From: Monodelphis domestica
Lineage: Eukaryota; Chordata; Mammalia; Didelphimorphia; Didelphidae
Direction: 5' to 3'
Assembly (NCBI RefSeq): GCF_027887165.1
Contig: NC_077233.1
Coordinates: 220,862,017-220,926,016 of the forward strand
DNA length: 64,000 nt
Position numbers and translations under genes: made by a program. Below the pieces are notes generated by a model. It was not told where the DNA came from. It saw only the letters and a list, made by a program, of their open reading frames with translations, and searched no databases. Of the stretch, positions 43,466-53,700 are shown piece by piece (position 1 is the first letter of the stretch; each line of letters starts with the position of its first letter).

Positions 43466-43839
43466 GAATGTAATGAACAGAGTGGATTAGTTCCATGTTC
43501 ACAGGATCCCTGAGAGTAATTGAGGGAACTGAGAGGATAAACCCCATCTTCTTCCACAGGACCTTTCAACCTCCCCACTTCTTTCTGTCTTTGAGCACGG
43601 ACTGGCACTAGACAACAACAGGATTTAGAAAATAAGAATAAAAAGTCATGACAAATTAAATGGCAAAATACTGTATATACATGATTGCTTCTGCTCCTCC
43701 CAGGAACTGTGGGTGAGAAGTGTTGCTATTCTCTCTGTTTTATACACAAGGAACATAAGTTTGAGAGAGGTTGTGGCTTTGTGTCACACAACAATGACCC
43801 CGTCTCTGTCAGGACTCTTTGCACACAAAAACACGGTGA
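43466..43839. other. Mostly unassigned; weak MIR at 43715-43830
   Basis: TTTTATACACAAGGAACATA and TGTGTCACACAACAATGACC are compatible with a reverse MIR core, but divergence is high. No gene recognised. Confidence 0.35.
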
Positions 43840-43965
43840 TGACTGTCTTGGGACAGGAGTGGGGGAGAAACGTTAGAACTCAGAATTTTAAAAATATGAA
43901 TGCTACAAATTGATTTGACATGTAATTGGGGAAAAAATAAAATCTTAGTGAATAAAAAAAAGAAC
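43840..43965 (+). mobile_element. Short L1 3' tail
   Basis: TAGAACTCAGAATTTTAAAA, then TTGATTTGACATGTAATTGG and AAAAAATAAAATCTTAGTGA with an A-rich end. Closely parallel to 43335-43465. Confidence 0.65.
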
Positions 43966-44089
43966 ACAGTGATAGAATATATACTAGGTATTTCAGGAGG
44001 TTGGGTGGGGAGGGGGCTCCTTTCTCATGAGGATACTGGATCCATAAGGCAGAGCAAATCATCTGAGAAGATAGGTTTGGGGTCAGGAA

Positions 44090-44218
44090 GACTCTGTCTC
44101 TGTCTCTCTGTCTGTCTCTCCCTCTTATTTCTTCTCTTCTTCTCTCTCCCTCTCCTCCCTCTCTCTCTCTTTTCTTCTCCCTCTGCTTCTCTGTATGTTT
44201 GTCTGTCTCATTCTCTTT

Positions 44219-44251
<33 letters not shown>
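44090..44251. repeat. CT-rich tract followed by (CA)n
   Basis: CTCTGTCTCTGTCTCTCTGT-type DNA to about 44219, then about 16 CA units. Confidence 0.95.
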
Positions 44252-44253
<2 letters not shown>

Positions 44254-44619
44254 GGGTCCTTCCCCCTCAGGAGCCAGGGGTCTCTCAGAGGGTTACCTTG
44301 TTATTTTAGTCAAGCTCCCAGAGTTCCAGCTGAGCTATATTTGTTAGTCCATGAGCCAAGAGTTGTAAATAGGTCCTGTTCCCCTTCCCCCCCACTGGCT
44401 GGCCCTTTGAAACTACCCATAGGATAATTAGGAGACTTTTTCAGAGAAAGGCTGAGCCTTCCTCCCCCCCCTTCACTTCCCCCCCACCCAATGAAGAGCT
44501 CCCAGAATGAATTTTCCTGTTGTACCGCAGGAGGTGACCTGGATTTGTATCCAGCAGTAGGGGCCCAAAGGCTGGCAGTTTGATAAGCTACTCAGATACT
44601 CAGGGTCATCTTTCAGAAC
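44252..44619. other. Repeat-poor block, possible conserved non-coding DNA
   Basis: Contains C-runs at 44386 and 44463-44485. The later part (CCCATAGGATAATTAGGAGA near 44417; GTTTGATAAGCTACTCAGAT near 44578) has homeodomain- and GATA-like words. No gene recognised. Confidence 0.3.
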
Positions 44620-44727
44620 ATTAATTCTCATCCATTAATCAACAAATATTATATATCTCCTCTGGTCAGAGCCCTTCTAAGGACACAAAGATGAATAAGA
44701 TTTGGTTTCTACCCTCAAGAAGCTTAT

Positions 44728-44925
44728 TGGAGGCAGCTCACTGACTCAGTTGTTTGAAAGCCAGGCCCAGAGATGAAATGTCCTGGGTTCAAATCTGGTC
44801 TCAGACATTTCCTAGCTGTGTGACCCTGGATAAGTCACTTAACCCCCATGGCCCAGCCTCTACTGTTCTTCCACCTTGGAACCAATACTTAGTATTAACA
44901 TCAAGGCAGAAAGTAAGGATGTGTC
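44728..44925 (+). mobile_element. SINE-A inserted in L2
   Basis: TTGGAGGCAGCTCACTGACT head, TGGGTTCAAATCTGGTCTCA, and CAAGGCAGAAAGTAAGGATG end. Confidence 0.92.
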
Positions 44926-45123
44926 TTTCCCTTAGGCCCTGCTCAATGGAAAAATCAACAAGTATTTATTAAATACTTCCTACATACCTGGCACTGGCGG
45001 TACACAGATAAAGACAAAAGTAGCCCCTTGCCCTCAAGAAGCTTACATTGTAATAGAGAAAAAACATACATATAGGTATGTACAAGACACAAACAAAATA
45101 GGTACAAAGTAGTCTTAAAAGGG

Positions 45124-45378
45124 AGGGCAGGTGGGTGGCAAAGTGGATAGAGTGCCAAGCTTGGAGTCAGAAATATCTTCCTGAGTTCAAATCTGAACTC
45201 AGATACTTACTTTACTTGCTTTGTGAGTCACTTAACCTTGTTTGCCTCAGTTTCCTCATCTGTCAAATGAGTTGGAAAAGGAGATAGCAAATTACTCCAC
45301 TATCCCTGCCAAGAAAACCCCAAATGAGGTCTTGAAGAGTTAAGCATGACTGAAAAATGTCTAAACATCAACAACCTT
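45124..45378 (+). mobile_element. SINE-B inserted in L2
   Basis: GGGCAGGTGGGTGGCAAAGT head, AGTTTCCTCATCTGTCAAAT, AAAACCCCAAATGAGGTCTT, and an ACATCAACAACC end. Confidence 0.93.
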
Positions 45379-45451
45379 CAAGAGGAAGACACTAGCAGCT
45401 GGGGCAATTGGGAAAAGCCTCCTGTAGGAAATGTCACTTGAGATGAGTCTT

Positions 45452-45652
45452 TTTTTTTTAAACCCTCACCTTCCGTCTTGGAATCAATACTGTATATTGG
45501 TTCCAAGACAGAAGAGTGGTAAGGACTAGGCAATGGGGGTTAAATGACTTGCCCAGGGTCACACAGCTGGGAAGTGTCTGAGGCCAGATTTGAACCCAGG
45601 ACCTCTCATCTCTAGGCTTGGCTCTCAATCCATTGTGCCACCCAGTTGCCCC
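45452..45652 (-). mobile_element. SINE-A, full length, with 15-base TSDs
   Basis: CTTGAGATGAGTCTT at 45437-45451 and 45653-45667. T-run, AAACCCTCACCTTCCGTCTT, and CACCCAGTTGCCC end. Little diverged. Confidence 0.96.
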
Positions 45653-46650
45653 CTTGAGATGAGTCTTAAAGGAAGCCAGCAATTCTATGAGATGGACAGA
45701 AAGATGGAGAATATTCTAGGGACGGGGGCCAGCCAGTGCAAAGGGGAAGACATGAGAGATGGAGCTTCAGGCGTGAGGAACGACAAGTAGGCCAGTGTAC
45801 CTGGACCATAGGATGTGTGCATGGGAGTAATATTCAAGAAATCTATAAAGATAAGAAGGAAATGGATTTGAAAGAGCAAGCAGATGAATTTTTATTTGAT
45901 CCTACAAGTTATAGGGAGCCATTCAAGGGCATTGAGGGGTGGAGCTGACATGGGCAGACTTGGGCTTTAAGAAAATAACTTTAACAGCTGTGTGGAAAAC
46001 AGATTAGAGAATGGAGACATGTAATGAACTAATTAGGCAATGAAAAAGCAATGAGCACTTAATATCTGCTGGCTTTTGCATGAAATTCTAGAGATACAAA
46101 TATCAGCAAAAAGATAATCCCTGCCTTCAAGGAGCTGACATCTTAATGAGGGAAGAAGGAAGATACTACATCAGGGTGGAAAGAGAATGCCTATAAGGGG
46201 GACGGATGCTTATAAGACATCCAATTTTAAATATCTACTAGGTAATTTGTAATATGGGACTAGCTCAGGACAGAGACCTGGGTTGGATATGTAGATCTGG
46301 GAGCATCTGCATAGAAATCAAAATTGAAATGGTGGGAACTGATGAGATCACCAAATGAGACAACAGAGAGAAGAGAGAGAAAGGTATATTTAGACAGAGT
46401 CTTCTTGGGAGACCACCACCATTAGATAAAGATCCATTAGCACAAACTGAGTGGTCAAGAGAACCACAAGAGAGTCGTGTCTCAAAAGCCTGAGATCCAG
46501 GAGGAAAGGGTGGTCAACTGTTTTCAAGTGTTTCAGGAAATTCCAAAAATGATGATCCATTAGTTTGGCAATTAAGGGAGCAATCATTGGTGATTTTAGA
46601 GTGAAATGTTTCAACTGATGATGAGATTAGAGGCAAGATTAGAGAGAGTT

Positions 46651-47006
46651 TAGAAGAGAATGAGAGGGGAAGAACCAAAGTCACCAAGAGTAAATGGCTT
46701 TTTCAAGGGAACTTCTCTCCAGCAATGAAACAATAGGCTAATGTGTCCAAGATAATAATATGCATTATTATCAGAGATCATTGGGGAAAGTACTTTAACA
46801 AACTCTACGAGGGACATTTTGGCCATTGTGGTCAAGCAGTTGAGCAAGACAAAAAATGAGAAGTCAGGAAGATGACAGGAAAATAGTATATTCTGCTGTC
46901 TAGCCAGGCCCCAAACTCGAGGAAATAAGCAGACATGTGATCTCATAGACTCACATCTATGTATATAAGGATAATTAGAACTTTATATTGTTTTTCAAAT
47001 TACATC
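46651..47006. other. No recognised feature
   Basis: May include more of the upstream L2 body, but similarity is not clear. No gene recognised. Confidence 0.35.
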
Positions 47007-47014
47007 ATCTAGGT

Positions 47015-47215
47015 CAGATATGTCAAACATGACCTGTAACACTCTTGAGTGTGGCCTGAACTAGATTAAAATATAATTAGGAAATATTTAACAAAATAAA
47101 TAAAAATACAGTAAATCCTAGATAACATATCTTAAAACTGAGTCAATAGGTAGCCTTTGGGGATTTTTATATATGGTTTAGTGGTCCCCCATTCTCTTTC
47201 AGTTTGACATCATTG
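47015..47215 (+). mobile_element. hAT-A MITE, 201 bases, with 8-base TSDs
   Basis: Flanked by ATCTAGGT at 47007-47014 and 47216-47223. Ends CAGATATGTCAAAC and GTTTGACATCATTG are inverted copies of each other with few mismatches (terminal inverted repeats). Internal GTGTGGCCTGAACTAGATTA matches a marsupial MITE family I remember. Orientation is arbitrary. Confidence 0.9.
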
Positions 47216-47223
47216 ATCTAGGT

Positions 47224-47450
47224 CAGTGATGGTAAACCTTTTAGAGACCGAGTACCCAAATTGCAATTCCCATGTGGCATATGAGCCCCCCACCTTATCA
47301 TTGACCGAGGAGGGAGGAAGTGCTCCCATTGGACTACTGGGAAAAGGGACAGGTGAAGTGAAAAAATGTCCTCAGGCACACGTGGAGAGGGGAAAGAGAG
47401 CAGCCCCCTCCGGCACACTCTGGCATACGTACCATAAGTTCACAAGACAG
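47224..47450 (+). mobile_element. hAT-B MITE, 227 bases, sharing a TSD with hAT-A
   Basis: Flanked by ATCTAGGT at 47216-47223 and 47451-47458. Head CAGTGATGGTAAACCTTTTA; body TGCTCCCATTGGACTACTGG is the inverse of 28772-28984 and 30211-30422. Confidence 0.9.
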
Positions 47451-47458
47451 ATCTAGGT

Positions 47459-47700
47459 TGTTATTTATCCTTCATTTTCAAAGAGGTCTAATGACATCAG
47501 GGGTGATGACTTGACTTACAAGTGAATCGGATTTAAGTGAGGCAGAGATGCACTGTCATTAGCCTCACTCTTTCAGAGTCATCCAAATCCAGTGGCAAGA
47601 CAAAAGTCAGGATGACTGGTGAGGGCTCAGGACACAGTAGATGACTTTGGCTTTTTCAGTGTCTGGCCAAACTCTAAGCACTCCACAGTGCCTGATTTAA
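47459..47700 (-). mobile_element. RTE-type element fragment
   Basis: TGTTATTTATCCTTCATTTT start, GAATCGGATTTAAGTGAGGC, and AGTCATCCAAATCCAGTGGC. It starts immediately after the hAT-B right TSD. Confidence 0.78.
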
Positions 47701-48297
47701 TCCAATCTAGGTAGTCATCTGCCAGAAGCACAATGTAGTTTAGTAGAAAAAAGTGCTGGCCTGGGAGTTATGACATCAGCTCTGAAGGCTGTTTCTATGT
47801 AGGGAAATGGATGTGATGGGTCAGGAGCTGTCCAGCATGTGCACATGCTGCGGGCTTGAGCACACACAAAGGGGGATTGGGGAGTGCAGAAGAATTAAAA
47901 AAGTATGGATAGAGACACACAGCCAGGCAAGAAAGCCGGCAAATAAATGAAGAAACAGGAGGGTGGTAACTTGAGGAAACTGGAACTCATACCCCTTTTA
48001 CTGCATTGACACCAAACCCTACAGCCTGAGCTGGCTGTGACCACATCTCTTCTTTTGACTCCAACATTCCTAGAGTGTTGTTTAGTCTCTGGTAATGATC
48101 TGGCTTCTGATCTGGTCAGATCTTTATGCTTCTGGACCCCTCAGCTCAACAATCCGTATCTGTGGTTACCAAGTATGGCTAAGTGGATGATGCTTCTGGG
48201 GCCTGAAGGATGCCTCTGCAAAGAACCCACCTGACCATGGAGACATCAGACTATATCATGAAACCCTCTCAGCCTCTGTCTATAGCAGCTACTAGGA
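47701..48297. other. No recognised feature
   Basis: Unique-looking sequence, including a CATGTGCACATG palindrome near 47837-47848. No gene recognised. Confidence 0.4.
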
Positions 48298-48483
48298 CTG
48301 TAGGATCATAGAATTTTGAGCTGGAAGAGACCTTAGGGGTCATCCAGTCCAACTTTCTCATTTTACAGATGAAGAAACAGACTTCCAGAGAGGGGAAGTG
48401 ATTTGCCCAAAATCACACAGGTAGTAAATAGCAGAGATAAGATTCAAATTCAAGATCTCACTCCAAATGCCAGGCTCTTTCTG
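48298..48483 (-). mobile_element. MIR-like SINE
   Basis: AGGATCATAGAATTTTGAGC, TCATTTTACAGATGAAGAAA and AAATCACACAGGTAGTAAAT. Confidence 0.88.
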
Positions 48484-48639
48484 CTCACCCAGAACTTTAA
48501 GATGGAATAAAAACTATGTGTAGCTCTATTTTGCTTGACTATGCATATTTATTGCAAAAAAAGTTATTTTTTTCTCCCAAATTTTTAGGGAAAGTTTTGA
48601 AGGATATGAAAGATAGGATTGCCAAAGACAAGAAAATAT

Positions 48640-49145
48640 TTGAAGCATTTTTAAATACAAAGAAAAGAATAATGAGAACAGTTAACATTTATATAGCCCT
48701 TACTATGTGCCAGACACTATACTAAGTCTTCTAAAATTATGGTCTTGGGAGCAGCTGGGTGGCTCAGTGGATTGAGAGCCAGGTCTAGAGTCAGGAGGTC
48801 CTGGGTTCAAATCTGACCTCAGATGCTTCCTAGCTGTGTGACCCTGGACAAGTTACTTAACCCCCATTGCCTAGTCCTTACCATTCTTCTGTCTTAGAAC
48901 CAATACATAGTATTGATTTAAGATGGAAGGTAAGGGTTTTGTTAAGTAAATAAAATTATGGTCTCATTTGATTCTCACAATGACCCTGGGAGTCACATGT
49001 TGTCATAATCCCCATTTAAGGGGATTATAATATAACAACAGCAGAGACTTGACCAGGGTCACACAGCTAGAAAGTATCAGAGAGTGGATTTGAACTCTTC
49101 TTGCTTCCAGGTCCACCACTCTATCCACTGTACCACCATCTGCCT
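48640..49145 (-). mobile_element. MIR-like SINE split by SINE-A
   Basis: ACATTTATATAGCCCTTACT (left), then after the SINE TCATTTGATTCTCACAATGA, CAGGGTCACACAGCTAGAAA and CTATCCACTGTACCACC. Confidence 0.88.
48746..48951 (+). mobile_element. SINE-A, full length, with 13-base TSDs
   Basis: AAAATTATGGTCT at 48733-48745 and 48952-48964. GGAGCAGCTGGGTGGCTCAG head and AAGATGGAAGGTAAGGGTTT end. Low divergence. Confidence 0.96.
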
Positions 49146-49374
49146 GTGAGGGCCATGAGTAAACAAAAACAATCAGGTCAGCTTTGAAAGATGCATATTT
49201 AATGCATTAAATACTTAAAAGAAAAATGAGTTGTACTAATAGAGACTCCCAGTTCCATGTACAATCTGCTTTTCTTCTATTTCATATATAGAAATTCCCT
49301 GATCTATAATACCCCACAGAGAGGTATAACAGGTGCTATTGACAATTCAAAGCAGTTTAAGAAATAACTTTCCA
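49146..49374. other. No recognised feature
   Basis: Unique-looking, AT-rich; may be the first part of the Charlie-like element that follows. Confidence 0.3.
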
Positions 49375-49740
49375 GGGCTCTGTGAAGTCAGAACCATTTT
49401 CGTAATAATACTAAGATACTTTAAATTCTAACACAGACGATATCAATGGATATAACCTACATGAACAAATACTTTGTGGGGCAGTTGGGTGGCTCGGTGG
49501 ATGGAGAGCCAGGCCTGAAGACAGGAGGTCCTGGGTTCAAATGTGGCCTCGGATATTTCCTAGCTCTATGAACCTGGACAAGTCACTTAACCCCCATTGC
49601 CCAGCCCTTATTGCTCTTCTGCACTGGAACCAATATTCTAAGACAGAAGTTAAGGGTTTTTTAAAAAATACTCTTTGGAGAGTACTCAATAATGTGAAAA
49701 AAAGCCTGAGACCAGAAAGTTTGAGAATCACTCATCTAGA
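49375..49740 (+). mobile_element. Charlie-like hAT fossil split by SINE-A
   Basis: GCTCTGTGAAGTCAGAACCA and TTTTCGTAATAATACTAAGA (left), GATATAACCTACATGAACAA, then after the SINE TACTCAATAATGTGAAAAAA and AGTTTGAGAATCACTCATC, the terminal segment of a mammalian Charlie-type family. The exact subfamily is not claimed. Confidence 0.65.
49478..49668 (+). mobile_element. SINE-A inserted in the hAT fossil
   Basis: TGGGGCAGTTGGGTGGCTCG head, TGGGTTCAAATGTGGCCTCG, and TTCTAAGACAGAAGTTAAGG end. AAATACT occurs at both edges (49468 and 49667), a probable short TSD. Confidence 0.93.
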
Positions 49741-50132
49741 CAATACCTAAGCTCTCCTCCAGCTACTATATCTTATCTCTGAGGTTGGAACCAAAAAGGC
49801 TAAATAACTTTCATGTAGTAACTGAGGGATACAGGACAGCCTGGGATCTGCCCTTTCAGTCTAATGGAACATTTCCTGGATACAGCCTCCAGAAGAGCAT
49901 TTCTTGCACCGGAAGCTTCCTCAGTAATAGACTGATGGTGGAAGGGACAAAGGCTAAAAGAATGACCTACCTCCACACAGCAGTGAGGAAGAGCTGAGCT
50001 CAGGCCATGAGGCAGACTGACTGCTCCCTTCTCAGCCCCTAGAAGAGGGCAACTTGGGGGTCCATTCTTTACAAAAATCACAAGGCAAATGGCCCAGGAT
50101 CTTCTAGAGGAATGTATCCTAGCTCTAATCTC
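49741..50132. other. No recognised feature
   Basis: Unique-looking. An open frame at 49785-49997 and a longer minus-strand one (49800-50219) that runs into the SINE are unrecognised. Confidence 0.4.
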
Positions 50133-50384
50133 TGAGTTCCTCCATGGATCAGTGGCTAGAGTACCAGATCTGGAGTATGGACAACTCATCTTCCTGAGTT
50201 GAAATCTGGTCTCAGACACTTCCTAGCTGTGTGACTCTGGGCAAGTCACTTCACCCTGTTTGCCTCAGTTTCCTCATTTGTCTAATGAACTGGAGAAGGA
50301 AATGGCCAACCATATCTTTGTCAAGAAAACCCCAAATGGAGTCACAGAAAGTTGGGCACAACTGAAAGGACTGAGCAACAACAC
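50133..50384 (+). mobile_element. SINE-B, full length
   Basis: CCATGGATCAGTGGCTAGAG head, CTCAGTTTCCTCATTTGTCT, AAAACCCCAAATGGAGTCAC, and a GAGCAACAACACC end. Confidence 0.93.
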
Positions 50385-50439
50385 CTTCTTTATTGACTAA
50401 AGCCAAAATGTTTCCTTAGCCTGGAAATGCCATCTTAGT

Positions 50440-50590
50440 GCTTTCTTATATACTGTCTCTCATGTTGTTCTCTCTTCATTTATAGACTATAAACCACTGG
50501 AGGCTAGGCATTACCTTGCTTTTAGATTTTCATTCTCAGTGCCTGACATACTAGGAGCATTTAGTAAATGCTTATTGTCTGTAATTAATA
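50440..50590 (+). mobile_element. L2 3' end
   Basis: ATAGACTATAAACCACTGGA, then AGTGCCTGACATACTAGGAG and AGTAAATGCTTATTGTC. Confidence 0.8.
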
Positions 50591-50645
50591 AAGAGTTTAG
50601 TAAATGCTTATTATCTGCAATTAATGAAGAATTTAGCAAATGCTT
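50557..50645. repeat. Tandem repeat, about 36 bases, 2.5 copies, at an L2 tail-to-tail junction
   Basis: TTTAGTAAATGCTTATTGTC, TTTAGTAAATGCTTATTATC and TTTAGCAAATGCTTATGGTG recur with TGTAATTAATAAAGAG-type spacers. Confidence 0.85.
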
Positions 50646-51150
50646 ATGGTGTGCCAACCACTGTGCTAAACACTGAAAACAAAAAGCAAAAGTAAAAATG
50701 GTTCCTTCCCTCAAGGAGCTTACATTCTAATTGGGGAGACAAGATATGCATGTTATTACATACACGATAAAAACAAAGCTGTTTATGGGAGCTGAGAGGG
50801 AAGACTCTGGAATCTAGGAGTGTGGGGTGCCAGGAAAGACCTCTTGCAGGAGGTTGAGTTGAGACTAAAAAGAAACTAGGAATTTTAAGAGATAGAAGAA
50901 AAGGGAAAGCATTCCAGACATGGGCAAGAGATAGCATATCCATCATGTATAGGGCAATATAGCTGAACAAGAGGAGGTAATAATAGGTAAGGAAACTGGA
51001 ATGATTTAAAGGGACCAGATTTTGAAGAGCCTTTAATGACAAACAGAAGAGTTTATGTTTGATCCAAGAAGGTAATAGGGAGCCATTGAAATTTATTTGA
51101 TTAGGGACAGGGAGAGAGGAACATGGTCAGACCTATCCTTTAATAAATGC
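50640..51150 (-). mobile_element. L2 3' end and body
   Basis: GTGCCAACCACTGTGCTAAA, TCCCTCAAGGAGCTTACATT, AGGAGGTTGAGTTGAGACTA and ATAGGGAGCCATTGAAATTT. Confidence 0.87.
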
Positions 51151-51184
51151 TTGTGGATATGACCTTAATTGAAAATTGAGTACG

Positions 51185-51345
51185 TGTCTAATTTTCTCCT
51201 CAAGAGTATAATATCCTAAAAAGTAGGGACAGTGCTTCCTTCATAACTCACCAGAGTAGTAGGCATCTAAAAGGTTCTCATTAGTCATTTCAAGCAGAGC
51301 TGAATTAAATAAATCCTTATTGAATTTAATTGAGTTGAGTTGAGT
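51185..51345 (+). mobile_element. L2 3' end, diverged
   Basis: TCAAGAGTATAATATCCTAA, AGTAGGGACAGTGCTTCCTT and AATAAATCCTTATTGAATTT, ending in a (TTGAG)n patch at 51328-51352. Confidence 0.6.
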
Positions 51346-51387
51346 TGAGTTGAAAAGGCTACTGTAGTAGTCAAAAGAACGTTAGTT

Positions 51388-51597
51388 GGGGCAGCTAGGT
51401 AGCACAGTGGATAGAGTACCAGGACTAAAGATCTTGAGTTCAAATGTGGTCTCAGACATTTCCTAACTGTATGACCCTGGGCAAGTCATTTAACCCCCAT
51501 TGTCTGGCACTTACCACACTTCTGCTTGGAACCAATGCATGGTTGGATCCAAGTTACCACAGTTGGTAAGATAAGAGGTAAGGGTTTTAAAAAAAAA
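51388..51597 (+). mobile_element. SINE-A with small internal insertion near the 3' end
   Basis: GGGGCAGCTAGGTAGCACAG head. Near the 3' end TTGGATCCAAGTTACCACAG carries extra bases before AGAGGTAAGGGTTTTAAAAA. Confidence 0.9.
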
Positions 51598-51604
51598 TGC
51601 ATTT

Positions 51605-51745
51605 GTCTGGAATTTGAGCCTTAGTGCCAGCAGCTTCACTGACCATATAACGTTAAACAAGTGACTTTAACTCTTCTTTTCCTTAGTGAAAACAGGAAGG
51701 TGAGATTAGATGGTCACTAGAGTTCTTTCTAATCTAAGCACAATA
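51605..51745 (+). mobile_element. MIR-like SINE, diverged
   Basis: TTAAACAAGTGACTTTAACT and GATTAGATGGTCACTAGAGT. Confidence 0.65.
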
Positions 51746-52383
51746 GCACCTTTTTGAAAAATATAGAATAAAAATTAGATTTTTTAAATATAAGCTCCAG
51801 ACCTTAGATTAAGTGTGTCACTTGAAGAAAGAAATTCAACACTGAAATTACTAGGGAAAGGGTCAGAGAAAACAAAGCTTTATTTTACATTTTCCTCTCC
51901 CTCCCCCCCTCATATTCTCACCCAGGAATTCTTTGTGCCTAGGGTAGGATGGGTTTCAAAGGAGTGTTCAACTGAAGAACAGATGACATGCAGAGGCACT
52001 CCCCCAAAACACTGAGATGTTTCTACATTGTTGAAGTTCTAGTGGTTTGGGGGTGTCAGGAGGAAGAGTACATTCATTAAGAGGAAGAAGAGGGTTCCAA
52101 CTGAGGAAGCCATGAGGGTAGGGTTATATTGGCAAAAGCTCAGCCGGTATATGGGGGGTTCCAGTGTCCCAGATCAGTGCTATAGGTGCTCCTTAAATTT
52201 CAGCACCCCAGAACAAAGTCCTAGTTGTTCTAACCTAGTTACAGATCTTCATTGCCCTTTCTTCTTCCTAGCGATTCCCTCTATGTTCATCATAAGATAG
52301 TCTTCAGCTGACATGAAAAGCATCCCAAAACTTAATGAGTAATAAGGAGCCCCTGTAACAGGCAGAAACAGAACTGTTTTCTG
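51746..52383. other. No recognised feature
   Basis: Unique-looking sequence up to the minisatellite. No gene recognised. Confidence 0.4.
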
Positions 52384-53062
52384 GGGCACAATCTTTCTTT
52401 TAGCCCCTTGTTTACATGTTTAGGGTACCTGGCACTACTGGTCTTAGGCAGTAACTCAGGGACATTGTGCCCCTTGTTTACAGGCTTTGGGGTACCTGGC
52501 ACTACTGGTCTTAGGCAGTAACTCAGGGACATTGTGCCCCTTGTTTACAGGCTTTGGGGTACCTGGCACTACTGGTGTTAGGCAGTAACTCAGGGACATT
52601 GTGCCCCTTGTTTACAGGCTTTGGGGTACCTGGCACTACTGGTGTTAGGCAGTAACTCAGGGACATTGTGCCCCTTGTTTACAGGCTTTGGGGTACCTGG
52701 CACTACTGGTCTTAGGCAGTAACTCAGGGACATTGTGCCCCTTGTTTACAGGCTTTGGGGTACCTGGCACTACTGGTGTTAGGCAGTAACTCAGGGACAT
52801 TGTGCCCCTTGTTTACAGGCTTTGGGGTACCTGGCACTACTGGTGTTAGGCAGTAACTCAGGGACATTGTGCCCCTTGTTTACAGGCTTTGGGGTACCTG
52901 GCACTACTGGTGTTAGGCAGTAACTCAGGGACATTGTGCCCCTTGTTTACAGGCTTTGGGGTACCTGGCACTACTGGTCTTAGGCAGTAACTCAGGGACA
53001 TTGTGCCCCTTGTTTACAGGCTTTGGGGTACCTGGCACTACTGGTCTTAGGCAGTAACTCAG
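52384..53062. repeat. 67-base minisatellite, about 10 copies
   Basis: Unit starts (at GGTACC) are 52424, 52491, 52558, 52625, 52692, 52759, 52826, 52893, 52960 and 53027, exactly 67 bases apart. Copies are almost identical. The one recurrent difference is C or G at unit position 20; in order it reads C C G G C G G G C C. The left end (52384-52423) is a diverged partial unit and the last unit stops at about 53062. 67 is not a multiple of 3 and no frame persists, so it is not protein repeat DNA. Confidence 0.99.
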
Positions 53063-53700
53063 AGAGGTTGCTCTATCAAGGGATAAGGAGGTGGTGAGTC
53101 TAATAGCTGATACTTAAAAGAAAAAAGAAAAGAAAAGAAGAGATATTTGAGCATCATAAGCATACACTGAGCCTAAAACTCTCTTATCAAAGGTTGGTCT
53201 ACCCCTCTCTTCTTCAGCTTAACTCAGTTAAATTCAAATGAGGATTTCTTTGGTTCAGCTCAGCTTAAAATTCCTAGTGAGCATATTCCTTCTCACACAC
53301 CTCCCTGCAGAAGTTTTCAGTGACTTCTTTCCCTTTGAAAAGCTTCTCCTTTTATCCAATTTCAATTGCATAAAAATATTGGGGAGAGTGAGCAGGCCCT
53401 GGGTCCCCCCAGCCTCCCTTCCGGGATGCCCCTGTTGCCAACCTAGCGACGTCCCCAAAGAAAGATCTGCTTTTGGCGAAGCAAAAAAATGTAATGCATT
53501 GGGAGGGCGACGATAAGAGCTCTTGTCCTACTTTGTCACAGACTGGCTCCCCCTGGCAGGGCCTCAGTTTCCTCATGAGAAAAACTGGGAAGCAGAGCTA
53601 GCGGACTTCTTAGGTCCTTTCCATCGATAACCCCCTCCCCCCCCCCCAATTCTTCTCGGGAGCTGGGCTCTCCAAAGAATGGAGGAGAGAAAACGCTCGA
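53063..53700. other. Repeat-poor stretch, no gene recognised
   Basis: An AAAAGAAAAGAAAAG patch at 53115-53140 and a C-run at 53631-53647. Short open frames on both strands overlap and are unrecognised. Confidence 0.4.

Larger units (their letters stand above)
44620..46650 (-). mobile_element. L2 LINE fragment, long, split by three SINEs
   Basis: Two L2 termini (44620-44727 and 44945-45123), then body segments AGCAGCTGGGGCAATTGGGA (45396), GCCAGTGCAAAGGGGAAGAC (45732), ATAGGGAGCCATTCAAGGGC (45911), GATCTGGGAGCATCTGCATA (46293). On the minus strand 46390-46614 retains the TVDHPFLLD part of the RT motif. It is one of the longest L2 pieces here, without an intact frame. Confidence 0.87.

Noticed and set aside
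52384..53062. CRISPR-like direct repeats
   Set aside because: Units are contiguous and near-identical with no variable spacers; this is a eukaryotic minisatellite.
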